DNA of 64,000 nucleotides from an uncultured Clostridia bacterium. GTDB taxonomy: Bacteria > Bacillota > Clostridia > Lachnospirales > CAMZNU01. The position numbers and the translations under genes were made by a program. The stretch spans positions 16,330 to 80,329 of the forward strand of contig CAMZNU010000010.1 in NCBI GenBank assembly GCA_947313885.1, read 5' to 3'. The notes under the pieces were generated by a model. That model was not told the DNA's origin. It saw nothing but the letters and a program-made list of their open reading frames with translations, and ran no database searches. Positions 7,641-16,219 of the stretch are shown here, one piece after another; within the stretch, counting starts at the first letter, position 1, and each line of letters begins with the position of its first letter.

Positions 7641-8531
7641 ATGAAAAAAGTTTTAGTCTTATTTTTATTGGTTTTTTTAGTAGGGTGTTCTAATAACACA
7701 GAAGTAAAAGAGGAAGTAAAAGAAATTGTAGAAACAAAAGAAGAAGTTAGTAGTATTAATAGAATAATTTCAACAGCACCATCAAATACAGAAGTTATAG
7801 TAGGTTTAGGTTTAGGCGATAAAATAGTAGCTGTAGATAACTTTAGTGATAAATCAGAAATTCCGCATGACGTTGTGTTAATGGACATGATGGCACCAAA
7901 TATGGAATTAATAATGTCTTTAGAGCCAGATGTAATTATTACATCAAATCTTAATAGTGAAGGTGGTAGCCCCTTTGATCAGATAATAGATTTAGGTTAT
8001 AACGTTGTAAATATCGAAACAGCGAATTCAATAGAAGATATATATAGTAGTATAGAAGCAATAGGTATAGCAGTGGAAAAAGAAGAAGAATCAAAAATAA
8101 TGGTAAAAAATTTAAGAGAAGAAATTGAAGAAATAAGAGAGAAATCAAAACAAATAGAAGAGAGAAAAAAAGTATATTTTGAGTTAGGAAATTTTTCAGG
8201 TAGTTTATATAGTTTGGGGAATGGAACGTATATAGATGAAATTATAAGTGTAGTAGGTGGAGAAAACATTTTTCATGAACAGGAAAGTTGGATAGTAGTG
8301 TCAGGGGAGAGTATAGTAGATAAAGATCCAGAGATAATAGTAACTAGTTCAAGTATGGCAGATTCAGTAGCAGAGGAAATAAAAACGAGAGAAGGATTTA
8401 GTGAAGTTGAAGCGATTAAAAATGATAGAGTACATGTGTTAAAAACTAGTAATTTGTCAAGAGGATCACAAAAAGTAATAATAGGGATAAGAGAACTTGC
8501 GGAGGTTATGTATCCAAATGTTTATAAATAG
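7641..8531 (+). CDS. btuF: corrinoid ABC transporter, substrate-binding lipoprotein (BtuF-like)
   Basis: This periplasmic-binding-protein-like receptor is of the BtuF/FecB class. Starting at ATG 7641 (GGAGG at 7628-7632; the ATG at 7626 lies before the site), it has 296 residues. A lipoprotein signal ends in LVGC with C16 as the lipidated cysteine. The mature domain has IISTAPSNTEVIVGLGLGDKIVAVDNFS, EPDVIITSN, a long rigid helix (about 145-170) and a C-terminal lobe, as in class III binding proteins. The upstream cobalamin riboswitch identifies corrinoids as the likely ligand. Confidence 0.93.
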   Translation: MKKVLVLFLLVFLVGCSNNTEVKEEVKEIVETKEEVSSINRIISTAPSNTEVIVGLGLGDKIVAVDNFSDKSEIPHDVVLMDMMAPNMELIMSLEPDVIITSNLNSEGGSPFDQIIDLGYNVVNIETANSIEDIYSSIEAIGIAVEKEEESKIMVKNLREEIEEIREKSKQIEERKKVYFELGNFSGSLYSLGNGTYIDEIISVVGGENIFHEQESWIVVSGESIVDKDPEIIVTSSSMADSVAEEIKTREGFSEVEAIKNDRVHVLKTSNLSRGSQKVIIGIRELAEVMYPNVYK

Positions 8532-9528
8532 TAGTAAACTAAAATTTATAATTTTAATTAGTGTTTTAATAGTAGTAATTTTTTTAGGTGTGGCATTAGG
8601 AAGTGTACATATAGGGTTAAGAGATATAATAGAAATATTTAAAATAAAAATATTTAATTTAGATATGGAAATAGAAACACCAAAATACATGTCTATTATA
8701 TGGCAGTTAAGATTTCCAAGAGTGTTAGTAGGCATTTTATCAGGAAGTGCATTGGCTGTTAGTGGATTATTGTTCCAAACTATATTAAAAAATCCTATAG
8801 CATCACCGTATACATTAGGTGTATCAACAGGGGCATCAATAGGAGTTGCTATAGGAGTTATATTAGGTGTTAGTAATTTTATGTTATCGGTATTAGGATT
8901 TACAGTATCGATATTAGTAGTAGGTTTTATTTTATTAGTAGCGAGCTTATATGATAAATCGCTATCAAATGTTTCAATAATTTTAATAGGAATGGTAACG
9001 TCGTTAACTCTTAATGGATTTTTAACTTTATTAATTCTTTTTGCAGGAGAATCAAGTGGACAAATAATATATTGGCAAATGGGTTCATTATCGCTAAAAA
9101 CCTATAAAAACTTTGTAGACTTATTAGTTGTATTAGTAATAAGTGTAACGTACATATCATTTAAACATGTAGAGCTAGATATTTTAAGTTTTGGAGAATA
9201 TGAGGCGAAAAAAATAGGATTAGATGTTGGTAAATTAAAAATTATAATAATAGGTGTTGCAACATTATTAACAGCAGTAGTAGTATCGTTAAATGGTGTA
9301 ATAGGATTTATAGGGTTAGTGTCACCGCATATAGCGAGGAAAATTTTTGGAAGTAGACATAAATTATTAATACCAGGATCAATAATTATAGGAAGTATAA
9401 TATTAGTAAGTGCAGATATGGTAGCGAGGACAGTTATGCAACCATCAGAGTTACCAGTAGGAGCTATAACAGCTTTAATGGGTGGACCATTTTTTGGATA
9501 TGTGTATTTAAGAAAAGGGAAAAAATAA
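8518..9528 (+). CDS. btuC: corrinoid ABC transporter permease (FecCD/BtuC family)
   Basis: A multi-spanning FecCD-family permease of about 336 residues. ATG 8518 is chosen because it places the first hydrophobic helix correctly; GGAGG lies about 12 nt upstream and the TTG at 8497 would overlap further. Family motifs include RFPRVLVGILSGSALAVSG, NPIASPYTLGVSTGAS and GFIGLVSPHIARKIFG. The gene overlaps btuF by 14 nt and btuD by one base (TAATG). It forms the membrane channel of the B12 importer. Confidence 0.94.
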   Translation: MFINSSKLKFIILISVLIVVIFLGVALGSVHIGLRDIIEIFKIKIFNLDMEIETPKYMSIIWQLRFPRVLVGILSGSALAVSGLLFQTILKNPIASPYTLGVSTGASIGVAIGVILGVSNFMLSVLGFTVSILVVGFILLVASLYDKSLSNVSIILIGMVTSLTLNGFLTLLILFAGESSGQIIYWQMGSLSLKTYKNFVDLLVVLVISVTYISFKHVELDILSFGEYEAKKIGLDVGKLKIIIIGVATLLTAVVVSLNGVIGFIGLVSPHIARKIFGSRHKLLIPGSIIIGSIILVSADMVARTVMQPSELPVGAITALMGGPFFGYVYLRKGKK

Positions 9529-10283
9529 TGTTAAAAATCGAAAATATGAGTTGTGGGTATGACAATAAAAAAGTAATAAAAAATTTAAGCATTGAATTAG
9601 AAAAAGGTAAGTTATATGGAGTAATAGGTATAAATGGGTGTGGTAAAAGCACCCTTTTAAATGCAATATCATCATTAATAAAATATACAGGTTCAATTAA
9701 ATTAGAAAATAAGGAATTAAAGAAATTAAAAATAATAGATAGAGCAAAAGAAGTAAGTTATTTATCACAAAGTATAGAAAATAATGTAGACTTTACGGTA
9801 TATGAGACGGTAATATTGTATAGATATCCAATGATGAAAGGGTTAATAAGAACGCCGAGTCAAGAAGATAGAGAAACAGTAGAGAGTACACTAAAAAAAT
9901 TAAATTTATTAGAATTTAGAGATAGAAAAATAAAAGAGCTATCAGGTGGTCAAAAACAACGAGTTTTTTTAGCAGGGGCAATAGTAAATGAGCCGAAGAT
10001 TTTGCTGTTAGATGAGCCGACGAATCACTTAGATATAAAATATCAAATACAAACTATAGAGCTAGTAAAAAAAATTGGTAAAGAAAAAAATATAATAGTA
10101 GTTGCAGTTTTACATGACTTAAATATTGTTATGAAATATGTAGATAAAGTTTTGTTACTAAGAAAAGATGAGAAATATATATTTGATGATACGGATAAAG
10201 TGCTAAAAGGTTTTGATATAGAAGATGAATATAAATTCAACATAAAAAGATATATGGAGGATAGTTATAAAATATGGGTATAA
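9528..10283 (+). CDS. btuD: corrinoid ABC transporter ATPase
   Basis: This 251-residue ABC ATPase has Walker A GINGCGKST (34-42), signature LSGGQKQR (138-145), Walker B ILLLDEPTNHLD (158-169) and the switch histidine in VLHDLN. Its start overlaps the btuC stop. It powers the BtuCDF-type importer. The 3' end overlaps the next gene by 10 nt, so the PP-loop protein is made in the same operon. Confidence 0.95.
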   Translation: MLKIENMSCGYDNKKVIKNLSIELEKGKLYGVIGINGCGKSTLLNAISSLIKYTGSIKLENKELKKLKIIDRAKEVSYLSQSIENNVDFTVYETVILYRYPMMKGLIRTPSQEDRETVESTLKKLNLLEFRDRKIKELSGGQKQRVFLAGAIVNEPKILLLDEPTNHLDIKYQIQTIELVKKIGKEKNIIVVAVLHDLNIVMKYVDKVLLLRKDEKYIFDDTDKVLKGFDIEDEYKFNIKRYMEDSYKIWV

Positions 10284-10945
10284 CTAAAGAAAAGTTTTGT
10301 TTATCATATAGTTTAGGAAAAGATAGTACATTAGCATTAAATAGGATGATTGAAAAAGGACACAGACCAGTAGCACTTATAATATCAGTGAATGAAGATT
10401 ATAATCTTACGTGGTTTCATGGAGTAGAAAATAATTTTTTAGATAAAGTTTCAAAATCTTTAGGTATTAAAATAATAAAAGCAGTAGGAAACGGTAAAAA
10501 TTATAGAGAAGTTTTAAAGGATGGGTTAAAAGAAGCAAAAGGATTAGGAGCAACAAGTTGTGTTTTTGGGGATATAGATATAGAAGAACATAAAGAATGG
10601 GGAAATAAAATTTGTGAGGAAGTAGGTTTAAAAAGTGTATACCCTCTGTGGCAAGAAAATAGAGAAACAATAGTTAAAGAATTTATAAATAAAGGTTTTA
10701 AAGGGATAGTAAAAACGGTATCAAAAGAGTATAAAGTATCAAAAGAGTTTTTAGGACGTGATCTAAATTTAGAATTGTTAGAAGAGTTTAGAAAAATAGG
10801 AATAGACTTATGTGGTGAAAATGGTGAATATCATACATTTGTATATGATGGAAAACTATTTAAAGAGCCGATAAAATTTAAAAAAATGTCTATACATGAA
10901 AGTGAATATTCATATTCGTTAATGTTAGGTGAATTAGATGGGTAG
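10274..10945 (+). CDS. PP-loop ATPase of the diphthine-ammonia ligase-like family
   Basis: This 223-residue protein has an N-terminal PP-loop SLGKDS (13-18, where SGGKDS is usual), GATSCVFGDIDIEEHKEW and the C-terminal CGENGEYHTFV motif of the Dph6/MJ0570 family. Family members adenylate a carboxyl group and use ammonia to make an amide. Bacteria have no diphthamide, so its place in a cobalamin-riboswitch operon suggests a corrinoid-related amidation; that is inference. It overlaps both btuD and the CobQ-like gene. Confidence 0.82.
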   Translation: MGITKEKFCLSYSLGKDSTLALNRMIEKGHRPVALIISVNEDYNLTWFHGVENNFLDKVSKSLGIKIIKAVGNGKNYREVLKDGLKEAKGLGATSCVFGDIDIEEHKEWGNKICEEVGLKSVYPLWQENRETIVKEFINKGFKGIVKTVSKEYKVSKEFLGRDLNLELLEEFRKIGIDLCGENGEYHTFVYDGKLFKEPIKFKKMSIHESEYSYSLMLGELDG

Positions 10946-11735
10946 AAGTGTTGCAATACTTGGTACAGGGTCATCAGTTGGAAAAACATTAATAACTATG
11001 AGTTTATGTTATTACTACGGATATGAAAAACAAATGTTAGTATCACCGTTTAAAGCATTTAATTTATCAGGAGAATCATTTGAATTAGATGGTAGAACTA
11101 TAGGAAATGCACAATATATACAAAGTATAGCAAGTAATAAACTTTATAATTGTAAAATGAATCCTATATTAAAACAATACGATAATAATAAAATGAAAAA
11201 TATTGTTTTAGGAGATGAAGTAGATAAGTTAGATATATGTGAAATGAAAGAAATAGTTAATAGAAGTTATGATGATATAAAAAAAGAAAATGATATAATA
11301 ATTATAGAAGGAAGTGGAAGTTTTTTAGAATTGAACATAGATGATTTAGATATTCCAAATTTAATGTTAGTAAAAGAAAAAAAAATACCGATAATTATTG
11401 TATGCGACATTAGTAATGGAGGTGTATTTGGAAATTTATATGGACATATAAATCTTTTAGATGAACAGACTAGAAAACTTGTAAAAGGTATTATAATAAA
11501 TAAATTTGATGGTGAGCCTAAGTTTTTCGAAACGGGAAAAGAAATATTAGAAAAAATATGTAAAGTACCGATATTAGGAATAATACCCAAAATAGAAAAC
11601 ACGCTACCAGAGGAAGATGTTAAACATGTATATAAACATAAGTGTTTAAATTTAGAAGATGAAATAAAAAAGGTTTCAAGAGAAATAATAAAACATATGG
11701 AAATGGAATTAATAACGAACATAATAAGAAAATAA
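10938..11735 (+). CDS. CobQ-like synthetase domain protein lacking the glutaminase domain
   Basis: The 265-residue protein matches the N-terminal ATP-binding half of cobyric acid synthase: GTGSSVGKT (9-17), SPFKAFN (36-42), IGNAQ (55-59) and MNPIL (74-78). CobQ is normally about 500 residues with a C-terminal class I glutamine amidotransferase domain, which is absent here. The gene ends cleanly before a terminator, so it is not visibly truncated by mutation. It would need free ammonia or a partner. The overlapping PP-loop ATPase gene is an obvious candidate. The role in corrinoid salvage is inferred. Confidence 0.8.
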   Translation: MGRSVAILGTGSSVGKTLITMSLCYYYGYEKQMLVSPFKAFNLSGESFELDGRTIGNAQYIQSIASNKLYNCKMNPILKQYDNNKMKNIVLGDEVDKLDICEMKEIVNRSYDDIKKENDIIIIEGSGSFLELNIDDLDIPNLMLVKEKKIPIIIVCDISNGGVFGNLYGHINLLDEQTRKLVKGIIINKFDGEPKFFETGKEILEKICKVPILGIIPKIENTLPEEDVKHVYKHKCLNLEDEIKKVSREIIKHMEMELITNIIRK

Positions 11736-11763
11736 AAAAGCCCCTATAAGGGGTTTTTTTATT
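11734..11763. terminator. bidirectional terminator between the B12 operon and the hydratase gene
   Basis: A CCCCT/AGGGG stem with a three-base loop is flanked by A-rich sequence on the left and T7 on the right. It can stop transcripts from both convergent units. Confidence 0.85.
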
Positions 11764-11767
11764 TTAA

Positions 11768-12184
11768 TTATTTAGGTGGCATAACTGTAGCAGTTCCATC
11801 TACAACAATTTTGCCATCTTGATTTGTGCAAGTAGTTTTAAGTACAATTCTATTTTTCTCTGTAATAATTTCTGTAACTTCAGCTTTAGCAGTAATTGTA
11901 TCGCCAAATTTAACAGGTGCTAAAAACTTAAGATTTTGCCCTAAGTAAATAGTACCAGGACCTGGTAAATGCATACCAAGAACTGTAGAAATAAAAGAAC
12001 CTACAAGCATACCGTGAGCAATTCTACCTTTGAACATACTTTTAGATGCGATCACATCATTTACATGTGCAGGATTTAGATCACCAGTAATACCAGCAAA
12101 AAGATAAACATCACTTTCAGATATAGTTTTTTGAAAAGATGCGGTATCACCTAATTTAATTTCTTTAATCGTTTTACCATTCAT
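11768..12184 (-). CDS. MaoC-like (R)-specific enoyl-CoA hydratase
   Basis: This 138-residue hot-dog-fold hydratase carries AGITGDLNPAHVND with the catalytic Asp/His pair and GRIAHGMLVGSF. The start at 12184 has an AGGAGG site on the complementary strand (CCTCC at 12192-12196). An upstream in-frame extension to 12349 is hydrophobic and unrelated to the family, so it was excluded. It would hydrate crotonyl-CoA to (R)-3-hydroxybutyryl-CoA. It is divergent from the lysine operon, which produces crotonyl-CoA, so a link is plausible but inferred. Confidence 0.85.
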   Translation of the reverse strand: MNGKTIKEIKLGDTASFQKTISESDVYLFAGITGDLNPAHVNDVIASKSMFKGRIAHGMLVGSFISTVLGMHLPGPGTIYLGQNLKFLAPVKFGDTITAKAEVTEIITEKNRIVLKTTCTNQDGKIVVDGTATVMPPK

Positions 12185-12355
12185 AATAAAACCTCCTTTT
12201 GGTGGAATTATAACATAAAACATATTATAGAGCAATATACATAGAAAAAGGGCGAAAATAATACAATATAAAAACAATACAAATAGAAAAAAAGTAAATA
12301 GTAATATATTAATTTTAATATGTATAGAAAAATTAGTGTAAACATACAAAAACTA

Positions 12356-12384
12356 TTGACAGTGAAAAAAAATAAAAATATAAT
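12356..12384 (+). promoter_or_regulatory. promoter of the lysine fermentation operon
   Basis: TTGACA at 12356-12361, 17-bp spacer, TATAAT at 12379-12384: an exact consensus. The start near 12390 coincides with the first base of riboswitch stem P1. The rest of the 12185-12605 gap is AT-rich leader for the divergent hydratase, with nothing else recognised. Confidence 0.9.
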
Positions 12385-12387
12385 AAA

Positions 12388-12552
12388 GAAGATAGAGGAG
12401 CAGTTAGTAGGTAATAACATATGTTAAAGCTTAAAGTGGCTAATGATGTTATGAATTACTAAATTGCCGAAGAACAATATTAACTTTATAACATTGTTCT
12501 GGTACATAGGTTAAGCTATGTGTACTGTTACGAATTGTAAAGAGCTATCTAC
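12388..12552 (+). ncRNA. lysine riboswitch aptamer
   Basis: The L-box core is present: AAGATAGAGGAGC at the 5' side, TTGCCGAAG at 12464-12472, a hairpin ending in TTCTGG, TACTGTTACG, and the closing GAGCTATCT. P1 pairs 12390-12395 with 12545-12550. It precedes lysine degradation genes, not the usual biosynthesis or transport genes. The 3' strand of P1 lies inside the terminator that follows, so ligand binding should favour read-through. Confidence 0.93.
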
Positions 12553-12590
12553 ATACGGGGATACCCGTGTGTAGATAGCTCTTTTTCTTT
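12541..12590 (+). terminator. riboswitch-controlled intrinsic terminator
   Basis: Arms 12541-12559 and 12564-12582 form a 19-bp stem with one G-U pair and a GATA loop, followed by a T-rich run. The 5' arm contains the 3' strand of aptamer stem P1. The hexamer AGATAG at 12573-12578 in the 3' arm is identical to the P1 5' strand and competes for the same partner. Confidence 0.93.
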
Positions 12591-12605
12591 TAATAGGAGG
12601 ATATT

Positions 12606-12986
12606 ATGGAATCTTTAATAAGAATGAGAATGAGTATGCACGATGCACATTATGGTGGGAACTTAGTAGATGGTTCAAGAATGCTAAACCTTTTCGGGGA
12701 TGTTGCAACAGAATTATTAATAAAAAATGATGGAGATGAAGGTTTATTTAGAGCGTATACGGAAGTAGAATTTTTAGCACCTGTGTATGCAGGTGATTTT
12801 ATAGAAGCAGTAGGTAAAATTGTTAAAACAGGAAACACATCAAGAACGATGGAATTTGAGGCAAGAAAAGTTATAGCACCAAGAACAGATATAAGTGATT
12901 CAGCTTGTGATGTATTAGAACAACCAATAGTAGTATGTAGAGCGAAAGGTGTATGTGTAGTACCAAAAGAAAGTCAAAGGGGGTAA
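12606..12986 (+). CDS. kal: 3-aminobutyryl-CoA ammonia-lyase
   Basis: Kal removes ammonia from L-3-aminobutyryl-CoA to give crotonyl-CoA in lysine fermentation. The 126-residue hot-dog-fold protein has the expected length and the segment [24 protein letters not shown] precedes the ATG. It is the first gene after the lysine riboswitch and is 3 nt from kce. The identification rests on family resemblance and on its place among the other lysine-pathway genes. Confidence 0.93.
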   Translation: MESLIRMRMSMHDAHYGGNLVDGSRMLNLFGDVATELLIKNDGDEGLFRAYTEVEFLAPVYAGDFIEAVGKIVKTGNTSRTMEFEARKVIAPRTDISDSACDVLEQPIVVCRAKGVCVVPKESQRG

Positions 12987-12989
12987 AAA

Positions 12990-13805
12990 ATGGAGAAGTT
13001 AATAATCACGGCGGCTATTTCAGGTGCAGAAGTTACAAAAGAGCATAATCCAAATGTACCGTATACAGTAGATGAAATAGTAAGAGAGGCAAAAAGTGCC
13101 TATGATGCAGGAGCATCAATAATTCATTTGCATGTAAGAAATGATGATGGAAAGCCAACACAAGATAGAGAAAGATATAGACAATGTATAGATGCTATAA
13201 AAAAACAATGTAAAGATGTAATAGTTCAGCCGTCAACAGGTGGTGCAGTTGGTATGAGTAGTGAGGAGAGATTGCAACCAGTTGATTTAAAACCAGAGAT
13301 GGCTACGTTAGATTGTGGTACTTGTAACTTTGGTGGTGATGAAATATTTATAAATACAGAAAACATGATAAAAGAGTTTGGGCAAAAAATGATAGATTTA
13401 GGAGTTAAGCCAGAAGTTGAAGTATTTGATAAAGGAATGGTTGATACAGCTATAAGAATGAATAAAAAAGGATTTATAAAATCGCCTATGCATTTTGATT
13501 TTGTGTTAGGTGTAAATGGAGGAATGAGTGCTACGCCACGAGATGTAGTATATATGGTAGAAAGTATACCAACAGGTTCAACGTTTACAGTAGCAGGAAT
13601 AGGAAGACATCAATTTCCGATGGCGACACTAGCGATATTAATGGGTGGTCATGTAAGAGTAGGATTTGAAGATAATTTAAATATTGAAAAAGGTGTATTA
13701 GCAAAATCAAATGGAGAGCTTGTAGAGAAAGTTGTAAGAATAGCAAAAGAGTTAGGAAGAGAAATAGCTACACCAGAAGAAGCTAGAAAAATTTTAAACT
13801 TATAG
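12990..13805 (+). CDS. kce: 3-keto-5-aminohexanoate cleavage enzyme
   Basis: Kce condenses 5-amino-3-oxohexanoate with acetyl-CoA to give acetoacetate and 3-aminobutyryl-CoA. The 271-residue TIM-barrel protein has the zinc ligands H46 and H48 in IIHLHVRNDDG, a conserved E14, and a further acidic candidate ligand E227 in GFEDN. It lies directly between kal and the CoA-transferase genes, as the pathway requires. Confidence 0.95.
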   Translation: MEKLIITAAISGAEVTKEHNPNVPYTVDEIVREAKSAYDAGASIIHLHVRNDDGKPTQDRERYRQCIDAIKKQCKDVIVQPSTGGAVGMSSEERLQPVDLKPEMATLDCGTCNFGGDEIFINTENMIKEFGQKMIDLGVKPEVEVFDKGMVDTAIRMNKKGFIKSPMHFDFVLGVNGGMSATPRDVVYMVESIPTGSTFTVAGIGRHQFPMATLAILMGGHVRVGFEDNLNIEKGVLAKSNGELVEKVVRIAKELGREIATPEEARKILNL

Positions 13806-13813
13806 GGGGAAAA

Positions 13814-14464
13814 ATGAATAAGGTAAAAAAAATAGAGGAGTTAGAAAATTTATTTTTTGATGGCATGACGTTAATGATCGGAGGATTTTTAGGTTGTGGA
13901 ACGCCAGAGAAATTAATAGATTACGTAGTTAAGTTAAATATACAAAATATAGAAATAATAGCAAATGATACAACATTTGATAATGTAGGTGTTGGTAAAT
14001 TAATATCAAATGGTCAAGTAAAAAAAGTGATAGTGACCCATGTAGGAACGAATCCAACTACAGGAAAATTAATGTTTGAAAATAAATTAGAAGTTGAGTT
14101 ATCACCACAAGGAACATTAATAGAAAGAATACGAGCAGGTGGATATGGTTTAGGTGGAATATTAACAGCTACAGGAGTTGGTACAGAAGTAGAAGAGGGT
14201 AAAGAAAAAATAAAGATTAAAGGTAAAGAATATTTATTAGAATTACCGTTAAGAGCAGACGTATCGTTAGTGTATGGAACTAAGTGCGATAAGTTTGGAA
14301 ATACATATTATGAAGGTACGACAAAAAACTTTAATCCTATGATTTGTATGGCGGGGGATAAAGTAATAGTGCAAAGTGATGAAATAGTAGAAATAGGACA
14401 AATAGACGTTGAGAAAATTATGACACCAGGAGTAGTAGTAAACTACGTAGTGAAGGGGGAGTAA
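13814..14464 (+). CDS. atoD: acetoacetate/butyrate CoA-transferase, alpha subunit
   Basis: This is the alpha subunit of a heteromeric CoA transferase (216 residues). It has the glycine-rich [13 protein letters not shown] and the ARTIER-like region [14 protein letters not shown]. With the next gene it would move CoA from butyryl-CoA to acetoacetate, releasing butyrate and returning acetoacetyl-CoA to the pathway. The stop is one base from the beta-subunit start. Substrate assignment is from operon context. Confidence 0.92.
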   Translation: MNKVKKIEELENLFFDGMTLMIGGFLGCGTPEKLIDYVVKLNIQNIEIIANDTTFDNVGVGKLISNGQVKKVIVTHVGTNPTTGKLMFENKLEVELSPQGTLIERIRAGGYGLGGILTATGVGTEVEEGKEKIKIKGKEYLLELPLRADVSLVYGTKCDKFGNTYYEGTTKNFNPMICMAGDKVIVQSDEIVEIGQIDVEKIMTPGVVVNYVVKGE

Positions 14465-14465
14465 G

Positions 14466-15128
14466 ATGATTAATGAAAAAACAGTAAAAGAAGTAATAGC
14501 AAAAAGGGTAGCAAGAGAATTAAAAGAAGGACAGTTAGTAAATTTAGGAATAGGGTTACCAACAATGGTATCAAACTATGTTGATAAAAATAAAATGATA
14601 ACATTTCAATCAGAAAATGGAATGGTAGGAATGGGAAAAGCACCAGAAGAAGGAAAGGAAAATGACAATATAAAAAATGCAGGTGGATCACATGTAACGG
14701 TAGAAAAAGAAGGTGCATTTTTTGATTCTAGTTATTCGTTTGGTTTAATAAGAGGTGGACATGTAGACGTTACAGTATTAGGAGCGTTACAAGTAGATGA
14801 AAAAGGAAATGTATCTAATTGGAAAATACCAAATAAACTGTTACCAGGAATGGGCGGTGCTATGGATTTAGTAGAAGGAGCAAAAAAAGTAATAATAGCA
14901 ATGCAACATACAGCAAGAGGGAAAGAAAAAATATTAAAGGAATGTAATTTACCATTTACAGCGAAGGGGGTAGTAAACTTAATTATAACAGAATATGGTG
15001 TAATGGAAGTAACTAAAGATGGTTTATTATTAAAAGAGATAAATAAAGAAACAACAGTAGAAGAAATGCAAAAAGTAACAGGAGCTAAGTTAATAATATC
15101 AGAAGATTTAAAAGAGATGACAGTATAA
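14466..15128 (+). CDS. atoA: acetoacetate/butyrate CoA-transferase, beta subunit
   Basis: The beta subunit (220 residues) carries the catalytic glutamate E50 in the SENG motif (49-52), then GMVGMGKAP and [19 protein letters not shown]. It pairs with the preceding alpha subunit. Its position in the lysine operon assigns it to acetoacetate activation with butyryl-CoA as donor. A 23-nt gap with GGGGAG separates it from kdd. Confidence 0.93.
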   Translation: MINEKTVKEVIAKRVARELKEGQLVNLGIGLPTMVSNYVDKNKMITFQSENGMVGMGKAPEEGKENDNIKNAGGSHVTVEKEGAFFDSSYSFGLIRGGHVDVTVLGALQVDEKGNVSNWKIPNKLLPGMGGAMDLVEGAKKVIIAMQHTARGKEKILKECNLPFTAKGVVNLIITEYGVMEVTKDGLLLKEINKETTVEEMQKVTGAKLIISEDLKEMTV

Positions 15129-15151
15129 ATTATAAAAGGGGAGAATTTAAA

Positions 15152-16189
15152 ATGAAAACAGGATGTAAATTTGGAACGCATAGAGTAATATCACCATTAA
15201 ACGTATTACCACAAACAGCAACGAAAATTAATAATGATATGGAAATTTATGATAATGAAATATTAATAGATGTAATGTCATTAAATATTGATTCAGCAAG
15301 TTTTACACAAATTGAAGAAGTTTGTGGCGGAGATGTAGAAAAAATAAAAAAAATGATAATGGAGATAGTTGAAGAAAAAGGTAAAATGCAAAACCCAGTA
15401 ACAGGTTCAGGAGGAATGTTAATAGGTAAAGTATCAAAAATAGGTGACAAATTAAAAGGTAAAATCGATTTAAAAGAAGGAGATAAGTTAGCAACATTAG
15501 TATCATTATCGTTAACACCATTAAAAATAGATACGATAATAGACATTAAAAAAGATATAGATAGAGTGGATATTAAAGGTAAAGCGATATTATTTGAAAG
15601 TGGAATATATTCAGTATTACCAAATGATATGGAAGAGACGTTAGCATTAGCGGCATTAGACGTAGCAGGAGCACCAGCACAAGCTAGAAAATTAGTAAAA
15701 AAAGATGATTATGTAGTAGTGTTAGGAGCAAATGGTAAGTCAGGATTATTATGTTGTTATGAAGCTATGAAAAAGGTTGGGGATAATGGATTAGTAGTTG
15801 GGCTTGTAAGAAATGAAAAAGGGAGAGTTGCATTAGAAAAAACAGGTTTTTGCCATAAAGTAGTAATAGCAGATGCACAAGAGCCTATAACAGTATTAAA
15901 TGAATTAATGAAAGTATCAGGAAATAAAGAATATGATGTAGCAATTAATGTTGTTAACGTTCCAAATACAGAAATGTCTACAATATTACCAGTAAAAGAT
16001 GATGGAATAGTATACTTCTTCTCAATGGCAACAAGTTTTACAAAAGCGGCATTAGGAGCAGAAGGTGTAGGAAAAGACGTTAATATGATAATTGGAAATG
16101 GTTATACAAGAGGTCATGCAAAAGTGACTATAGAAGATGTTAGAGAAAGTAAAGTTATAAGAGAAATATTTGAAAACATGTACGTGTAG
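15152..16189 (+). CDS. kdd: L-erythro-3,5-diaminohexanoate dehydrogenase
   Basis: Kdd oxidatively deaminates 3,5-diaminohexanoate to 5-amino-3-oxohexanoate using NAD(P)+. The 345-residue protein starts CKFGTHRVISPLNVLPQTA and has a Rossmann segment VVVLGANGKSGLLCCYEA around residues 187-205. It sits between the CoA-transferase and kamA genes. The identification relies on family resemblance and the complete surrounding pathway. Confidence 0.94.
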   Translation: MKTGCKFGTHRVISPLNVLPQTATKINNDMEIYDNEILIDVMSLNIDSASFTQIEEVCGGDVEKIKKMIMEIVEEKGKMQNPVTGSGGMLIGKVSKIGDKLKGKIDLKEGDKLATLVSLSLTPLKIDTIIDIKKDIDRVDIKGKAILFESGIYSVLPNDMEETLALAALDVAGAPAQARKLVKKDDYVVVLGANGKSGLLCCYEAMKKVGDNGLVVGLVRNEKGRVALEKTGFCHKVVIADAQEPITVLNELMKVSGNKEYDVAINVVNVPNTEMSTILPVKDDGIVYFFSMATSFTKAALGAEGVGKDVNMIIGNGYTRGHAKVTIEDVRESKVIREIFENMYV

Positions 16190-16219
16190 AAATTAATTTT
16201 ATATAAGGGGGAAATTAAA

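Noticed and set aside
12185..12349. N-terminal extension of the MaoC-type hydratase
   Set aside because: The extra 55 residues are an AT-rich hydrophobic run unlike the family; a proper ribosome site lies before 12184.
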